From contig JAIKWL010000040.1 in the NCBI GenBank assembly GCA_024684815.1, positions 1 to 63,089 on the forward strand: DNA of 63,089 bases, in the 5' to 3' direction. A program made the position numbers and the translations under genes. Below are positions 32,235 to 41,397 of the stretch, one piece after another. The stretch comes from Saccharofermentans sp. GTDB lineage: Bacteria; Bacillota; Clostridia; Saccharofermentanales; Saccharofermentanaceae. How positions within the stretch are numbered: the stretch's first letter is position 1; each line of letters opens with the position of its first letter. The notes under the pieces are model-generated. The model made no database searches and was not told the origin of the DNA. It was given only the letters and a program-made list of their open reading frames with translations.

Positions 32235-32984
32235 TTACGGTTTTCTGGCGGTCAGACCATAGTATCTTCTGTACAGGATTATCCGTCCGTTTACGGTGTT
32301 GTGCCTTATGTATTCATCAAGCAGTTCCTCATCCAGCGGCTCGCCTTCTATTGCAACACCGTAAAGGATCGGAACGGCGGTCAGGAATGTCCTGAACGTG
32401 TCTTTGTCTTTAAAGTATTCGCGTGTATGGATCGGAACAAGTTCCACATCTTCAAAGCCGGCTTTTAATACATTCTCATAATCGGAGATGCTGACCGGAA
32501 CCGGATCGTCAAAGCCCTGGCCTCCGCCGAAGATCAGCTTTAAGTTCCAGCAGTCATGCTTGTCGACGCCTCTGATGAGAAGGTGTCCGCCGGGCTTGAG
32601 ACACTTTAAGATCTGCGAAGGATCGGTGCATGTGTGGCGTGCAACGACAATATCAAAGTGTTCATCAGGTACATCCATATTGAGATTGTCCATCACTTTG
32701 AACGAGATATTTTTCCTTCCGCTTGCTGCAAGGTTTGCTCTTGCGGTGTCTATCATGGCCGGAGAATAGTCAGTTCCTATTATTTCGGCACAGTCCGGAA
32801 ATTCCGAGAAGATCTTCTCGCCGCCTGCGGTGCCCAGATCCAGGATGCTTGAATCCGGGCGCGCCAAGGCGCGGAGCAGGCCGTAAAGATCCCAGTCCGT
32901 CAGGCATTCCTCGTGGATACCATACTCATCGAAACTCCAATGAGCCATGTTGTTGAAGTAATTGAAATCGCTATCGTGTGACAT
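32235..32984 (-). CDS. Class I SAM-dependent methyltransferase
   Basis: A 249-residue enzyme. ATG 32984 is preferred: AGGAGG lies just upstream. SAM motif I 'DSSILDLGTAGGEKIFSEFP', acidic loop 'IIGTDYSPAMIDTARANLAA', motif III 'FKVMDNLNMDVPDEHFDIVV' and 'ILKCLKPGGHLLIRG'. Small-molecule methyltransferase type; substrate unknown. A ~160-base leader with hairpins lies between its promoter region and the start codon. A parS-like sequence sits in the promoter spacer (33155-33170). It is divergent from the MarR/flavodoxin pair. Confidence 0.8.
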   Translation of the reverse strand: MSHDSDFNYFNNMAHWSFDEYGIHEECLTDWDLYGLLRALARPDSSILDLGTAGGEKIFSEFPDCAEIIGTDYSPAMIDTARANLAASGRKNISFKVMDNLNMDVPDEHFDIVVARHTCTDPSQILKCLKPGGHLLIRGVDKHDCWNLKLIFGGGQGFDDPVPVSISDYENVLKAGFEDVELVPIHTREYFKDKDTFRTFLTAVPILYGVAIEGEPLDEELLDEYIRHNTVNGRIILYRRYYGLTARKP

Positions 32985-33145
32985 AAAAAAAGAACCTCCT
33001 TTCACGAACAGCAAAATCCGACGCAGCTATGTGCGCTCCTCTTTGTCATTCATGATGAGATTCTAAGGTTCTTATCATTGGTAACCCCGCCTTACGGCGT
33101 CGCGAATGCAGGACGCGAATAACTAATTATCCTGCAACACATTTA

Positions 33146-33174
33146 TTATAGCATGTTCCACGTGGAGCATAAAG
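33146..33174 (-). promoter_or_regulatory. Candidate methyltransferase promoter with a parS-like sequence in the spacer
   Basis: Reverse-strand TATAAT at 33146-33151; the -35 position (33169-33174) is weak. TGTTCCACGTGGAGCA at 33155-33170 differs from parS by one base and fills the spacer. ParB binding there would compete with RNA polymerase, if it binds. Confidence 0.45.
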
Positions 33175-33191
33175 AGACTTTACAATAAAAA

Positions 33192-33225
33192 GGTAACATG
33201 TTACCATATTGGGTAATATATTACC
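33192..33225 (+). promoter_or_regulatory. Twin operators for the MarR-family regulator
   Basis: Two perfect 14-base palindromes GGTAACATGTTACC (33192-33205) and GGTAATATATTACC (33212-33225), 20 bases apart centre to centre, ~55 bases ahead of the marR start. Highly suggestive of MarR autoregulation. Confidence 0.8.
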
Positions 33226-33278
33226 TTTTTGAAAAGACCATACGGAAGAATACCGGGAAAATATAGAGGAGAGACATT

Positions 33279-33752
33279 ATGAGTATTGAAGATACAGTGA
33301 GCAGCAACCGTCTTGATTTCGACGGGATCCCGTCAAGCTACTATCTCTTGGGCATTTTGAGTGCATTCGAGAACCGCTTCCAGGCTATGGCGGACAACAT
33401 GATAAAGGAGATCAGCTGGAAGCAGTTTTTCGCGGTCATATGCATAAATATGTGCAAGGACCCGCCGACGCTAAAAGAGCTCTCGGACATTTTGGGAAGT
33501 TCACACCAGAACGTAAAGCAGATACTTATAAAGCTCAAGAATAAAGGCTTTATCGAGTTTAAGACCGACGTGGAGGATAAGCGGAAACAGCGTATCGTGC
33601 TGACAAAAAGGTGCATGAATTTCTGTGAAAAGAATAATGACGTGAGCATACAGATCATGGCGAAGATGTTTGACGGAATATCCGAAAAGGATATCCAGAC
33701 AACAATAAAGACGATAACAAAGATCGAGAAGAATCTGACGGAGGCAGTATAA
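33279..33752 (+). CDS. MarR-family transcriptional regulator
   Basis: A 157-residue protein with a winged helix: 'PPTLKELSDILGSSHQNVKQ', recognition helix 'ILIKLKNKGFIEFKTDVEDK' and wing 'RKQRIVLTKRC'. N- and C-terminal helices form the dimer. It binds the palindromes upstream, by inference from position. GAGGAGAG ribosome site. Its stop codon is followed at once by the flavodoxin start, so the two are cotranslated. Ligand unknown; flavodoxin linkage hints at redox or thiol stress. Confidence 0.85.
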   Translation: MSIEDTVSSNRLDFDGIPSSYYLLGILSAFENRFQAMADNMIKEISWKQFFAVICINMCKDPPTLKELSDILGSSHQNVKQILIKLKNKGFIEFKTDVEDKRKQRIVLTKRCMNFCEKNNDVSIQIMAKMFDGISEKDIQTTIKTITKIEKNLTEAV

Positions 33753-34289
33753 ATGACAGGGATCATAGTATATAAATCCAAATACGGAGCAACAGAAAAG
33801 TACGCAAAGTGGCTCAGTGAAGAGACAGGCTATCCTTGTGTGCCGGTCAAAGAAGCGGATATAAATGAGGTCGCCAGGAACGACATTATAATAGTAGGAG
33901 GCGGTGTATATGCTTCAGGCATCACATGCATCCCTTTTCTCAAAAAAAATCTCAACAGGCTTAAGGGCAAAAAGATAATTGTATATACATGTGCCGCTTC
34001 ACCATATGACAAGAAGTTTTTTGATGCATTGATCGAAATGAACATGAAAGATGATCTTAAAGATATCCCGGTCTTCTATTGCAGGGGCGCTTTCGATTTG
34101 AAGAACATGTCCTTTGCAGACAGAACACTCTGCAGGATGCTTCGCAAAGCAGTAGCTAAGAAAGAGCCCAAGGATCGGGAGCTTTGGGAAGGCGCTCTTA
34201 TGGAATGCAAAGAGGATGAAGCCTGTGACTGGACAGATAGATCTTATATAAAACCGATCCTTGAAGCAGTACAGAATGCCGGTCTTTAA
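33753..34289 (+). CDS. Flavodoxin-domain protein
   Basis: A 178-residue protein with the FMN-binding loop 'TGIIVYKSKYGATEKYAKWL', then 'NDIIIVGGGVYASGITCIPF' and 'KKIIVYTCAASPYDKKFFDA'. The pattern is that of the menaquinone-dependent protoporphyrinogen oxidase/flavodoxin_5 family. The C-terminus has an unusual acidic tail ('ECKEDEACDWTDRSYIKPIL'). Carries FMN for electron transfer; partner unknown. Starts next to the marR stop codon and so is under MarR control. Confidence 0.82.
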   Translation: MTGIIVYKSKYGATEKYAKWLSEETGYPCVPVKEADINEVARNDIIIVGGGVYASGITCIPFLKKNLNRLKGKKIIVYTCAASPYDKKFFDALIEMNMKDDLKDIPVFYCRGAFDLKNMSFADRTLCRMLRKAVAKKEPKDRELWEGALMECKEDEACDWTDRSYIKPILEAVQNAGL

Positions 34290-34418
34290 AGACACTCCGA
34301 AACCCTTCCTATGATGACGCATAAGTGACAAATCTGGGACAAACCAAGATTATGAGTGCGTTTATGACAAAAATTTGATAGAATGTGGAAGAATTATGAA
34401 AAGATATAGGACGGGGAA

Positions 34419-35900
34419 ATGCAGTTAAAAGATCTATTAAAATACGAGAATATCGTAATCCAGTGTCACGATAATCCGGACGCTGACGCATTGGCATCAG
34501 GTTATGCACTCAAATGGTATTTTGAGCAGAACAAAGTAAAAGCCAGATTTATCTACAGGGGAAGAAACGAGATCAAGAAGAGTAATCTTCTGATCATGAT
34601 CAAGGAGCTTGAGGTTCCTGTCGAGTATGCGCCTGATTTTGATGAGGTGCCGGATCTTCTTATCACAGTTGACTGCCAGTACGGACAGAAGAATGTTACG
34701 ATGACACAGGCTAAGAAGATCGCCGTTATCGACCATCATATCAAGTCCAATACTGTTGCCGGTTTTTCATGGGTAAGAAGTGACCTCGGAAGCTGCTCAA
34801 CTATATGCTGGGATATGATCAAGGAAGAGGGCTTCGATCCCAACAACAACCGTCTGCTTGCTACGGCATTATTCTACGGGCTTTTCTCCGACACTAATAA
34901 ATTATCGGAAGTATCACATCCGCTTGACCGCGATATGATGGATTCTCTTGTTATCAACAAGGGAGTTATCATGGAAATGGTCAATTCTAATATCTCGCTC
35001 GATGAACTTCAGATCACGGGCAAGGCGATCATCAATTATGAATATCACAAAGGCAACAAGACCCTTGTTATCGAGGCAGAAGCATGTGATCCCTGTATCC
35101 TTGGTGTCATAAGTGATTTTGCTCTTGAGACTGAGAATGTTGATGTTTGTGTCGCATTCTATGAAAGCCCTTATGAAGTCAAATTCTCGGTAAGAAGCTG
35201 CTCTAAGGAAGTTCATGCCGATGAGCTTGCAGCTTTCCTGGCTGACGGTCTCGGCGGCGGCGGCGGCGGTCATATGTTAAAGGCCGGCGGTACGATGCTG
35301 CCTGAGTATCTGACAAAGTCCGCAAAGGAAACGATCGATGAGAGACTCGCTAAATATTATGAGATATATCTTGTTATCTATGCCAAGAATACCAAGCTCA
35401 ATCTCTCAAAGATGAAGCCTTATGAAAAGATCAATCAGACTTTAGGCACAGTAAAGCTTTCAGAGGTTTTCCCGATAGGAACACCTATCAACATAAGAAC
35501 TCTCGAAGGAGATGTTGATACAGTCATCACGAAAGATGCTTATCTCATGATCGGCGTTGAGGGCGAAGTCTATCCTATCGATGAGAAGAAGCTTTTAAGC
35601 AGTTACCAGATGACGAACTTCGTCTTTACGAGAGAATTCGAGTATGAACCGAGGATCAAGAATCTTCAGACAAACGAAGTCAAACTTGTTATGCCTTTTG
35701 CAAAGACCGTAAGAACTATCGGCACGTCGATCATTTTCGCAAAACCTTTGGATCAGCCCGTTAAGCTCTTTACGGCCTGGACAGAAGACAAATATTATTC
35801 CGGCCAGGTCGGCGATTATCTCGCTGTCAGAGCAGATGATGAGCATGATATCTACATCATCAAGGAACGCGTTTTTGATAAGTTCTATAAAGCAAGATAA
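34419..35900 (+). CDS. DHH/DHHA1 phosphoesterase with extra C-terminal domain
   Basis: A 493-residue enzyme. DHH motifs: 'IVIQCHDNPDADALASGYAL', the 'DCQYG' strand, 'KKIAVIDHHIKSNTVAG' and 'ATALFYGLFSDTNKLSEVSH'. DHHA1 with 'LADGLGGGGGGHMLKAGGTM' binds substrate. It looks like the NrnA/GdpP-like class that degrades nano-RNA or cyclic dinucleotides, without membrane or PAS parts. The last ~150 residues (from ~'SEVFPIGTPINIRTLEGDVD' to 'VGDYLAVRADDEHDIYIIKE') are an added domain of beta-rich composition not usual in NrnA. Substrate cannot be told from sequence. Confidence 0.85.
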   Translation: MQLKDLLKYENIVIQCHDNPDADALASGYALKWYFEQNKVKARFIYRGRNEIKKSNLLIMIKELEVPVEYAPDFDEVPDLLITVDCQYGQKNVTMTQAKKIAVIDHHIKSNTVAGFSWVRSDLGSCSTICWDMIKEEGFDPNNNRLLATALFYGLFSDTNKLSEVSHPLDRDMMDSLVINKGVIMEMVNSNISLDELQITGKAIINYEYHKGNKTLVIEAEACDPCILGVISDFALETENVDVCVAFYESPYEVKFSVRSCSKEVHADELAAFLADGLGGGGGGHMLKAGGTMLPEYLTKSAKETIDERLAKYYEIYLVIYAKNTKLNLSKMKPYEKINQTLGTVKLSEVFPIGTPINIRTLEGDVDTVITKDAYLMIGVEGEVYPIDEKKLLSSYQMTNFVFTREFEYEPRIKNLQTNEVKLVMPFAKTVRTIGTSIIFAKPLDQPVKLFTAWTEDKYYSGQVGDYLAVRADDEHDIYIIKERVFDKFYKAR

Positions 35901-35903
35901 GGT

Positions 35904-38900
35904 TTAAAGACCGTATCTTGTTCTGATGGCTTCATCGGGTTCCTGACCGTCCAGATACCTGTTCGCTTTATCTATCAGTTCACTTAAGGAATAGTGTCTG
36001 AAGTATCCGGGCGTGCATTCGGAACTCGTTCTGAATGAGTAAGTGTAGAAACGGTCAGACGGCTTATGATAGAAGTATATATTCTCGATGCTTGCGATCT
36101 CTGTCCATGATGCCATATCGAAAATGCTGAGATGCTCACCTGTCTGTACAAAGAGCTGCCCTGCTTCGTCGTCAAAGTCGAAAGTCGAAAAACCGTCATC
36201 ATAAAGTGTCATTATGTATTTACGGATCAATTCACCGGTCTTGCTGTTATAAAGCTCAAGATAATTGTCTGAAGCGATATAAAGCACATCACCTTTGAAA
36301 GTAGCGCCCAGCCTGTAATAACAGTCACATTTGAGAGTGTACTGCACCTTGAGCGAATCATCGGTAACGATAACGTTATTGCCGTCGGACAACAGGACCA
36401 TTGATCCGTCATCTGAAGTCGTTACATAAAGATCATGTTTAAGGTCGATTATCCAGCTGTCGGGTACTTTGATCTCTTTGAGAGAAGACTTGGAAAGATC
36501 ACCGTAGAATAAACGGTTCGATACCGGAACGAAGACCATATCCAGTGCTTCATTATAGACAGGCGCCCCTATATCAAAGGTACTGATATTATCCTTGTTG
36601 GACATGGACACAGATCTTGTTTTTGACTTGACCAGATCCATTACTTCCACAGTAACTTCCGAACTGTCAGCATTGCATCCTATAACCGTGCCGTTCGATA
36701 CGGTATCAGTGCCGGTTAATACATAGTCATCTGCTTTTACCTTGCCGTTCTCGGGATCGATGATATAGATGTTGTTTCCGAAGAAACAGTAGAATTCTTC
36801 TCCTATGCGTTTAATCGAATAATTCATTGAAAGCATCGAGACATCCGGAATATCAGCGGTGCTCATAAGCTCTCCCGACATAGGATCTATGACGCTGATC
36901 CTTACATCCTGAGTTCCGGAGACAGTTGCCGCGATCACTAAATATTCGTCATCGGCATACCAGTTCTGGTAGTTCGTGCCGCTGATGAACCCGCCATAAG
37001 AATCAACCGCTTCCCATTCGTCATCCTGGAAATGTGTGTTGTAAGCTATGATATCCGGGCTGTCTTTTGGAATGAAATATAAAGTCTCGGATATTATGCC
37101 GAGAGATATATCACTGCTTAAGATATCAAAGTTTGCCATATCTTCATCCAGCGCTAATACGTAATCCCCGTGTGAGCAAAGGAGTTCAGGCTGATCGTTG
37201 TTGTTCCAGTCGCCGGCAGCGATGATCGAACTTCCGGTCTGATATCTGTTTATCTCATTTCCGGTCTCAAGATCGAAGATCACGGCAGCATTTCCCGCAT
37301 AGCACATAACAGCATTGCGGGAGGGAATATAAAATATATCTACTGTCTTTTCGATATCACGGTATTCCAGATCGGTGTTCCACAAAGGCTGCATTTTTCC
37401 GTCAAAGAAATGGTACTTCACATAGCCTGTCCGGATATAAGTATAAGTCTGGCCTGAAAGTGCTATATTATATGCATCCTTATCGCATGACATGACACAG
37501 AGATGATCATTGTCTGCAAATCTCAGTTTATAGATGAGGTATGTGTCTACAAAATAGGAATAGTCTGTTCCTGTCTCTGTGTCATAGATATGGATCTTCG
37601 ATTCTTCGGAATATACAAGAGACGAGTCACAATATGCGATCTTCTTGCCGTCGGGAGATACTGCAGGATCATAAAGGCCGTTTATGATCGAGTTGGGTTT
37701 TATCTGATAAGTATCCCTGATGCTTCCGTCTATTGCCGACAGTTTTAAGATGGATCCTTTTCCGTCATCAACGAAGACCGAATTGGAGTTATATATGACA
37801 TCATCTTTATTAAACAGGGCATCCGGCGCATCATAACTCCAGATGTTTTCCCCTGATGCAATATTGTATGCTTCAACGCTGTCTTTGTATGTGATCAGGA
37901 TGTTTTCGTTGCCGATAAATAAGACATCCACCGGAACGATTTCCACGGGTTTATTCAGCAGGAGCTTGTGTGTCATAGTATCCCAGCAGTAAACATTTCC
38001 TACAATATCCATAGCTGCCAGATATTTCTCGTCATCCGAGAGTTTACAGATAGTTATACGCTGGGATGTCCTGTAGTTCCAGGCAGGCGAATAAGTCAGA
38101 TTCGAACTCGTCTTATATGCACCGGTTGTCTCCGTGATCGCGCGGACAGCCTGTGCAGTTACCGGCTTTTTGTCCTTTTCGTCTGAAGGAAGCGATGCGA
38201 GAGCCAACTGTATGCTGTCGACGCGCTTGTCCTCATTCAGGAGCTGTGTCGCTTCATTTGCCAGATAGACAGAACGGCTCCTTAGGGATTCCATATAACT
38301 TTCATTGATCTTTTTGTTGCTGTACATCAGATAGCCGCCAAATGCCGCCAGTGCCACAAAGGCTGCGGCGACGATTATGCCGACACGTCTGATCATGTAC
38401 TGTCTTCGTCTTCTCAGGAGCTCGTCATAAGAGCATCCCAAAAGAGCAGATGCGAGACGGGGAAGTTCCTCTCTGTCGGCTCTTGCTCTCGGCAGTCTGT
38501 AGTCACATGATAAAGGTTCGATAGGAACGGTTACCCTGTGCAGGAATCCCTGGGCATCCAGATATTCCTTCTCCGTCGAGAGGAGTTCTTCGGGAATGAC
38601 CTCTTCTGGTTCTCCGTCGCAAAGAACGGTTAAGACTCTGTCTGTTGTATGTGTCTGAAGGAAAGTGCGGATCTCTCTTTTGACCCACATGGATTCTTTG
38701 GTGTTGGTCGAGCACAGGACGATAAGATACTCGGCTTTCTCGAGTGCATTGGTGATTGTCTCGGTAAGATCGCTCGTGATGGGAAGTTCATCCTTATCCC
38801 TGAAAATACGCGTTATCTTCTGGTGTCTTAGATTCTTTTTCAGCTTGTGCGGCACATGGAAGTGCTCAAGCTGTCTGACCAGATGTTCTGCGATGGCTGA

Positions 38901-38951
38901 ATCGAGCTTCGCATGCCTGTAAGAGATAAAAGCGTTATAAAAATCGATCAT
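35904..38951 (-). CDS. TIR domain / transmembrane / beta-propeller protein
   Basis: A 1015-residue protein. Residues 1-~130 form a TIR domain: 'DFYNAFISYRHAKLDSAIAE', 'ITRIFRDKDELP', 'EYLIVLCSTNTKESMWVKRE' with Glu93 at the position of the catalytic Glu of NAD-cleaving TIR domains. A membrane helix follows at ~188-210 ('VGIIVAAAFVALAAFGGYLM'). The remaining ~790 residues are an outside WD40/PQQ-like propeller of repeated blades ('YLAAMDIVGNVYCWDTMTHK', 'SVFVDDGKGSILKLSAIDGS', 'AVMCYAGNAAVIFDLETGNE'). The TIR would face the cytosol and the propeller the outside. Likely a sensor that triggers NAD breakdown or scaffolding, possibly in defence; this is inference. Same-strand TetR/PEP-dikinase genes lie upstream. 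Confidence 0.85.
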   Translation of the reverse strand: MIDFYNAFISYRHAKLDSAIAEHLVRQLEHFHVPHKLKKNLRHQKITRIFRDKDELPITSDLTETITNALEKAEYLIVLCSTNTKESMWVKREIRTFLQTHTTDRVLTVLCDGEPEEVIPEELLSTEKEYLDAQGFLHRVTVPIEPLSCDYRLPRARADREELPRLASALLGCSYDELLRRRRQYMIRRVGIIVAAAFVALAAFGGYLMYSNKKINESYMESLRSRSVYLANEATQLLNEDKRVDSIQLALASLPSDEKDKKPVTAQAVRAITETTGAYKTSSNLTYSPAWNYRTSQRITICKLSDDEKYLAAMDIVGNVYCWDTMTHKLLLNKPVEIVPVDVLFIGNENILITYKDSVEAYNIASGENIWSYDAPDALFNKDDVIYNSNSVFVDDGKGSILKLSAIDGSIRDTYQIKPNSIINGLYDPAVSPDGKKIAYCDSSLVYSEESKIHIYDTETGTDYSYFVDTYLIYKLRFADNDHLCVMSCDKDAYNIALSGQTYTYIRTGYVKYHFFDGKMQPLWNTDLEYRDIEKTVDIFYIPSRNAVMCYAGNAAVIFDLETGNEINRYQTGSSIIAAGDWNNNDQPELLCSHGDYVLALDEDMANFDILSSDISLGIISETLYFIPKDSPDIIAYNTHFQDDEWEAVDSYGGFISGTNYQNWYADDEYLVIAATVSGTQDVRISVIDPMSGELMSTADIPDVSMLSMNYSIKRIGEEFYCFFGNNIYIIDPENGKVKADDYVLTGTDTVSNGTVIGCNADSSEVTVEVMDLVKSKTRSVSMSNKDNISTFDIGAPVYNEALDMVFVPVSNRLFYGDLSKSSLKEIKVPDSWIIDLKHDLYVTTSDDGSMVLLSDGNNVIVTDDSLKVQYTLKCDCYYRLGATFKGDVLYIASDNYLELYNSKTGELIRKYIMTLYDDGFSTFDFDDEAGQLFVQTGEHLSIFDMASWTEIASIENIYFYHKPSDRFYTYSFRTSSECTPGYFRHYSLSELIDKANRYLDGQEPDEAIRTRYGL

Positions 38952-39074
38952 ATAGTAATCCCTTTATCTTTCTTAATTCCTAAATTTTATAGTAACACAT
39001 CTCTCAGGATAATGTCTCGGCGTTACATTCATAACTGTTTTCAGGATGTTCGAAAGATGCTCGAAAAAGGGATC

Positions 39075-41396
39075 TTACTTTTTTACGACGACCGTTCCTT
39101 TACTGCCGTCGACCGTGACCAAGTCTCCTGTCTTTAAAACGTTGGTTGCGTTGCGGCATCCGACGACTGCCGGTATTCCGAATTCTCTTGCTACTATTGC
39201 GGCATGTGACAGAGGTGCTCCGATATCTGTAACGATCGCGGATACTTTGTGGAACGCTACAGTCCATCCCACATTTGTGGCGCGAGTGACGAGTATCTCA
39301 CCTTCATTGATATCACCGATATTCTTTATGTCATCAATGACCCGGACCGTGCCCGTGACAACGCCTGCGGCACCTGCAAAGCCTTTGACATCAGATGAGA
39401 TATCCTCTTTTGAGGAACGGCCGCTGACAAACACATCATATCTTCTGTCAGGATCGGCAAGCCATGAATCCGGATCGAACTTTCCGACCACAAGATTGGG
39501 AAAGCCGGGATAAGAATTGTACTTTTCGAAATTTTCTTTCCGTGCGGGGATATACATAAGAGCCGAATCATCGCCTTTAAGAAGCGAGAACATCTCGGAG
39601 AAGCTGAGCATGAATATATCATCTCCAAGACCGTTTAAAGCTCCGGCCTTAAGGATATATTCCCGGAATACGCAGAATATACGGACACCCTTACTCCTGA
39701 TATCTTCGCGGAAAACGTTCGCATGTATGAATTTGCGGATCTCCCTGTCTATCCATCCTGCTTTTGAAGGATATTTTTGCTTGAATTCAGACAGAGCTTC
39801 CTCATAAGACCTTTTCTGCTGTTCCTGCATCTTATGAAGAGGGGATGATCCGGTCTTCATATCTTTTAAGAGTGAATCGGGGAAGGAAGGATCTTCATAG
39901 GGGCGGGGAGACATCAGTTCCATCTCATCAGCTGATCGGTGACCGCAGATGCGGATATATTCCTCTTTTTTCATCCTTCCTTCGGCAACATCTTCCAAAA
40001 GGAGCATCGGCTTCATGCAGTCGATTATTCCTACGCAGCCTGTACAGAGTCTGTTTGCCATATCTTCTCCGGCGATCGTTGCGATCTTCCTGCGCGTTCC
40101 GAAGAGCGGCAAAAGTGACATTCCGCTCTCCGCCATGATCGAGGCAAGACCGTCGTTCAGATAAGGCTGGAGAACATCATCCCAATATTTCATCAGGGCT
40201 GTGCTGTCATTGATCTTGCGGATCTCCGTGATGAGATCATCCGAGATCCGGTCCAGATTCAAAACCATCTCGTGCTTCTGCTTCCTGCTTAATCTGGACT
40301 TGTTCTTCGGGAAGAAAAGACTCTTCATCTTGTGAAGAAACACTTTTTTGTCGAAAGGAGAGACCGGGATCTCAACACCTTCGGGGATCTCGCCGGCAAG
40401 TTCTCTCACGGCCTCATAAGCTTTTTCTCTTGTCTTTCCGAAGCTCATCATAAGAGAGCACATGACGGATATGTTCATGTATGCCTGACCGTATATGTTA
40501 TCGAGCCAGTCGGGAAGGCCCAGCACATCGTTGATCTTTTCCAGAACGCTGAAAGTCATGGGACTGACAGGCTTCATGAATATCTCTCCGACGTTGGTCT
40601 TGGTCAGGAGCTTACAGCCTGATCCGGAACCGTTGACAGCATAAGTCTTATGGTCGATCCTCTGAAGAGTCGTAATGGGGCGCGCCTGAAGAATATAGAC
40701 CTTGCGGCCTGATACTGCCCATTCGATGTCCATCGGGACACCGTAGAAAGAGCGTATCGAAAGACAGTATTTTCTTAATGTCTTTGCGTAAGGTTTGATC
40801 TCCGGATCGCCTTCATATGAATACTCCATCGTACCGATCCTGAACTCGCCGGCATTTGCCGTTCCTGACACAAGGGCTTCGCCTTCGCCGTGAACGTAAT
40901 TACCGACTATCTTATCGTCTTTTCCGGTGATGATGTCGGAGGTGAAGATAACGCCCGCAAGATCAGGTTTTACGAACTCCTGGATCACGACACCGATGCC
41001 TTCGCCCTCTATGCTGTTCTGTGTTTTATAGTTTTTGACACGCGCATTTTTTGCTGACCCTGCTACAATGTCTACTGCTTCCCTGATCTTTTCCACGGCG
41101 ACATCTGTTAAAGTCTCATACTGGCCTGCGAACGAGTTGCCCGCACCGTCTTCGCCTATAGCTGATGACCTGACAGCATAGGTTCTGTCCGTCCTTAGTT
41201 TTGCGGTCAGCTGTTCAAGTTCTCTGAGTGCTTCTTCTTTTATCTTTCCGTCCCGAAAACCATCCGCGGTGATAACGTATCCCATGGGGATATTCATTTT
41301 GAGGTTTATCATCATCATCGATAAAGATGATGCTTTTCCTCCTGCAAGAGCCAGCTTTTCTTTTGGAAGGTATCTGAGGTCGTAAATGTAATCCAT
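39075..41396 (-). CDS. PEP-synthase/rifampicin-phosphotransferase-like enzyme
   Basis: A 773-residue protein with the PEP-dikinase layout. N-terminal ATP-grasp ('LALAGGKASSLSMMMINLKM', 'TYAVRSSAIGEDGAGNSFAG', 'DIEWAVSGRKVYILQARPIT'), a middle region (~260-660) with no clear catalytic motif, and the swivelling His domain with phosphorylated His in 'GAPLSHAAIVAREFGIPAVV'. It lacks a PEP/pyruvate-binding barrel, so it resembles rifampicin phosphotransferase (RPH), in which the middle binds the drug. ATG follows the TetR stop by one base, so they are coupled. Drug target here is inferred only. Confidence 0.8.
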   Translation of the reverse strand: MDYIYDLRYLPKEKLALAGGKASSLSMMMINLKMNIPMGYVITADGFRDGKIKEEALRELEQLTAKLRTDRTYAVRSSAIGEDGAGNSFAGQYETLTDVAVEKIREAVDIVAGSAKNARVKNYKTQNSIEGEGIGVVIQEFVKPDLAGVIFTSDIITGKDDKIVGNYVHGEGEALVSGTANAGEFRIGTMEYSYEGDPEIKPYAKTLRKYCLSIRSFYGVPMDIEWAVSGRKVYILQARPITTLQRIDHKTYAVNGSGSGCKLLTKTNVGEIFMKPVSPMTFSVLEKINDVLGLPDWLDNIYGQAYMNISVMCSLMMSFGKTREKAYEAVRELAGEIPEGVEIPVSPFDKKVFLHKMKSLFFPKNKSRLSRKQKHEMVLNLDRISDDLITEIRKINDSTALMKYWDDVLQPYLNDGLASIMAESGMSLLPLFGTRRKIATIAGEDMANRLCTGCVGIIDCMKPMLLLEDVAEGRMKKEEYIRICGHRSADEMELMSPRPYEDPSFPDSLLKDMKTGSSPLHKMQEQQKRSYEEALSEFKQKYPSKAGWIDREIRKFIHANVFREDIRSKGVRIFCVFREYILKAGALNGLGDDIFMLSFSEMFSLLKGDDSALMYIPARKENFEKYNSYPGFPNLVVGKFDPDSWLADPDRRYDVFVSGRSSKEDISSDVKGFAGAAGVVTGTVRVIDDIKNIGDINEGEILVTRATNVGWTVAFHKVSAIVTDIGAPLSHAAIVAREFGIPAVVGCRNATNVLKTGDLVTVDGSKGTVVVKK

Positions 41397-41397
41397 G

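Noticed and set aside
32985..33140. Leader of the methyltransferase as a c-di-GMP (GEMM) riboswitch or peptide attenuator (MNDKEERT at 33025-33051)
   Set aside because: GGGGTTACC resembles part of GEMM, but the conserved GGGCAAACC core is missing; the short frame has no ribosome site.
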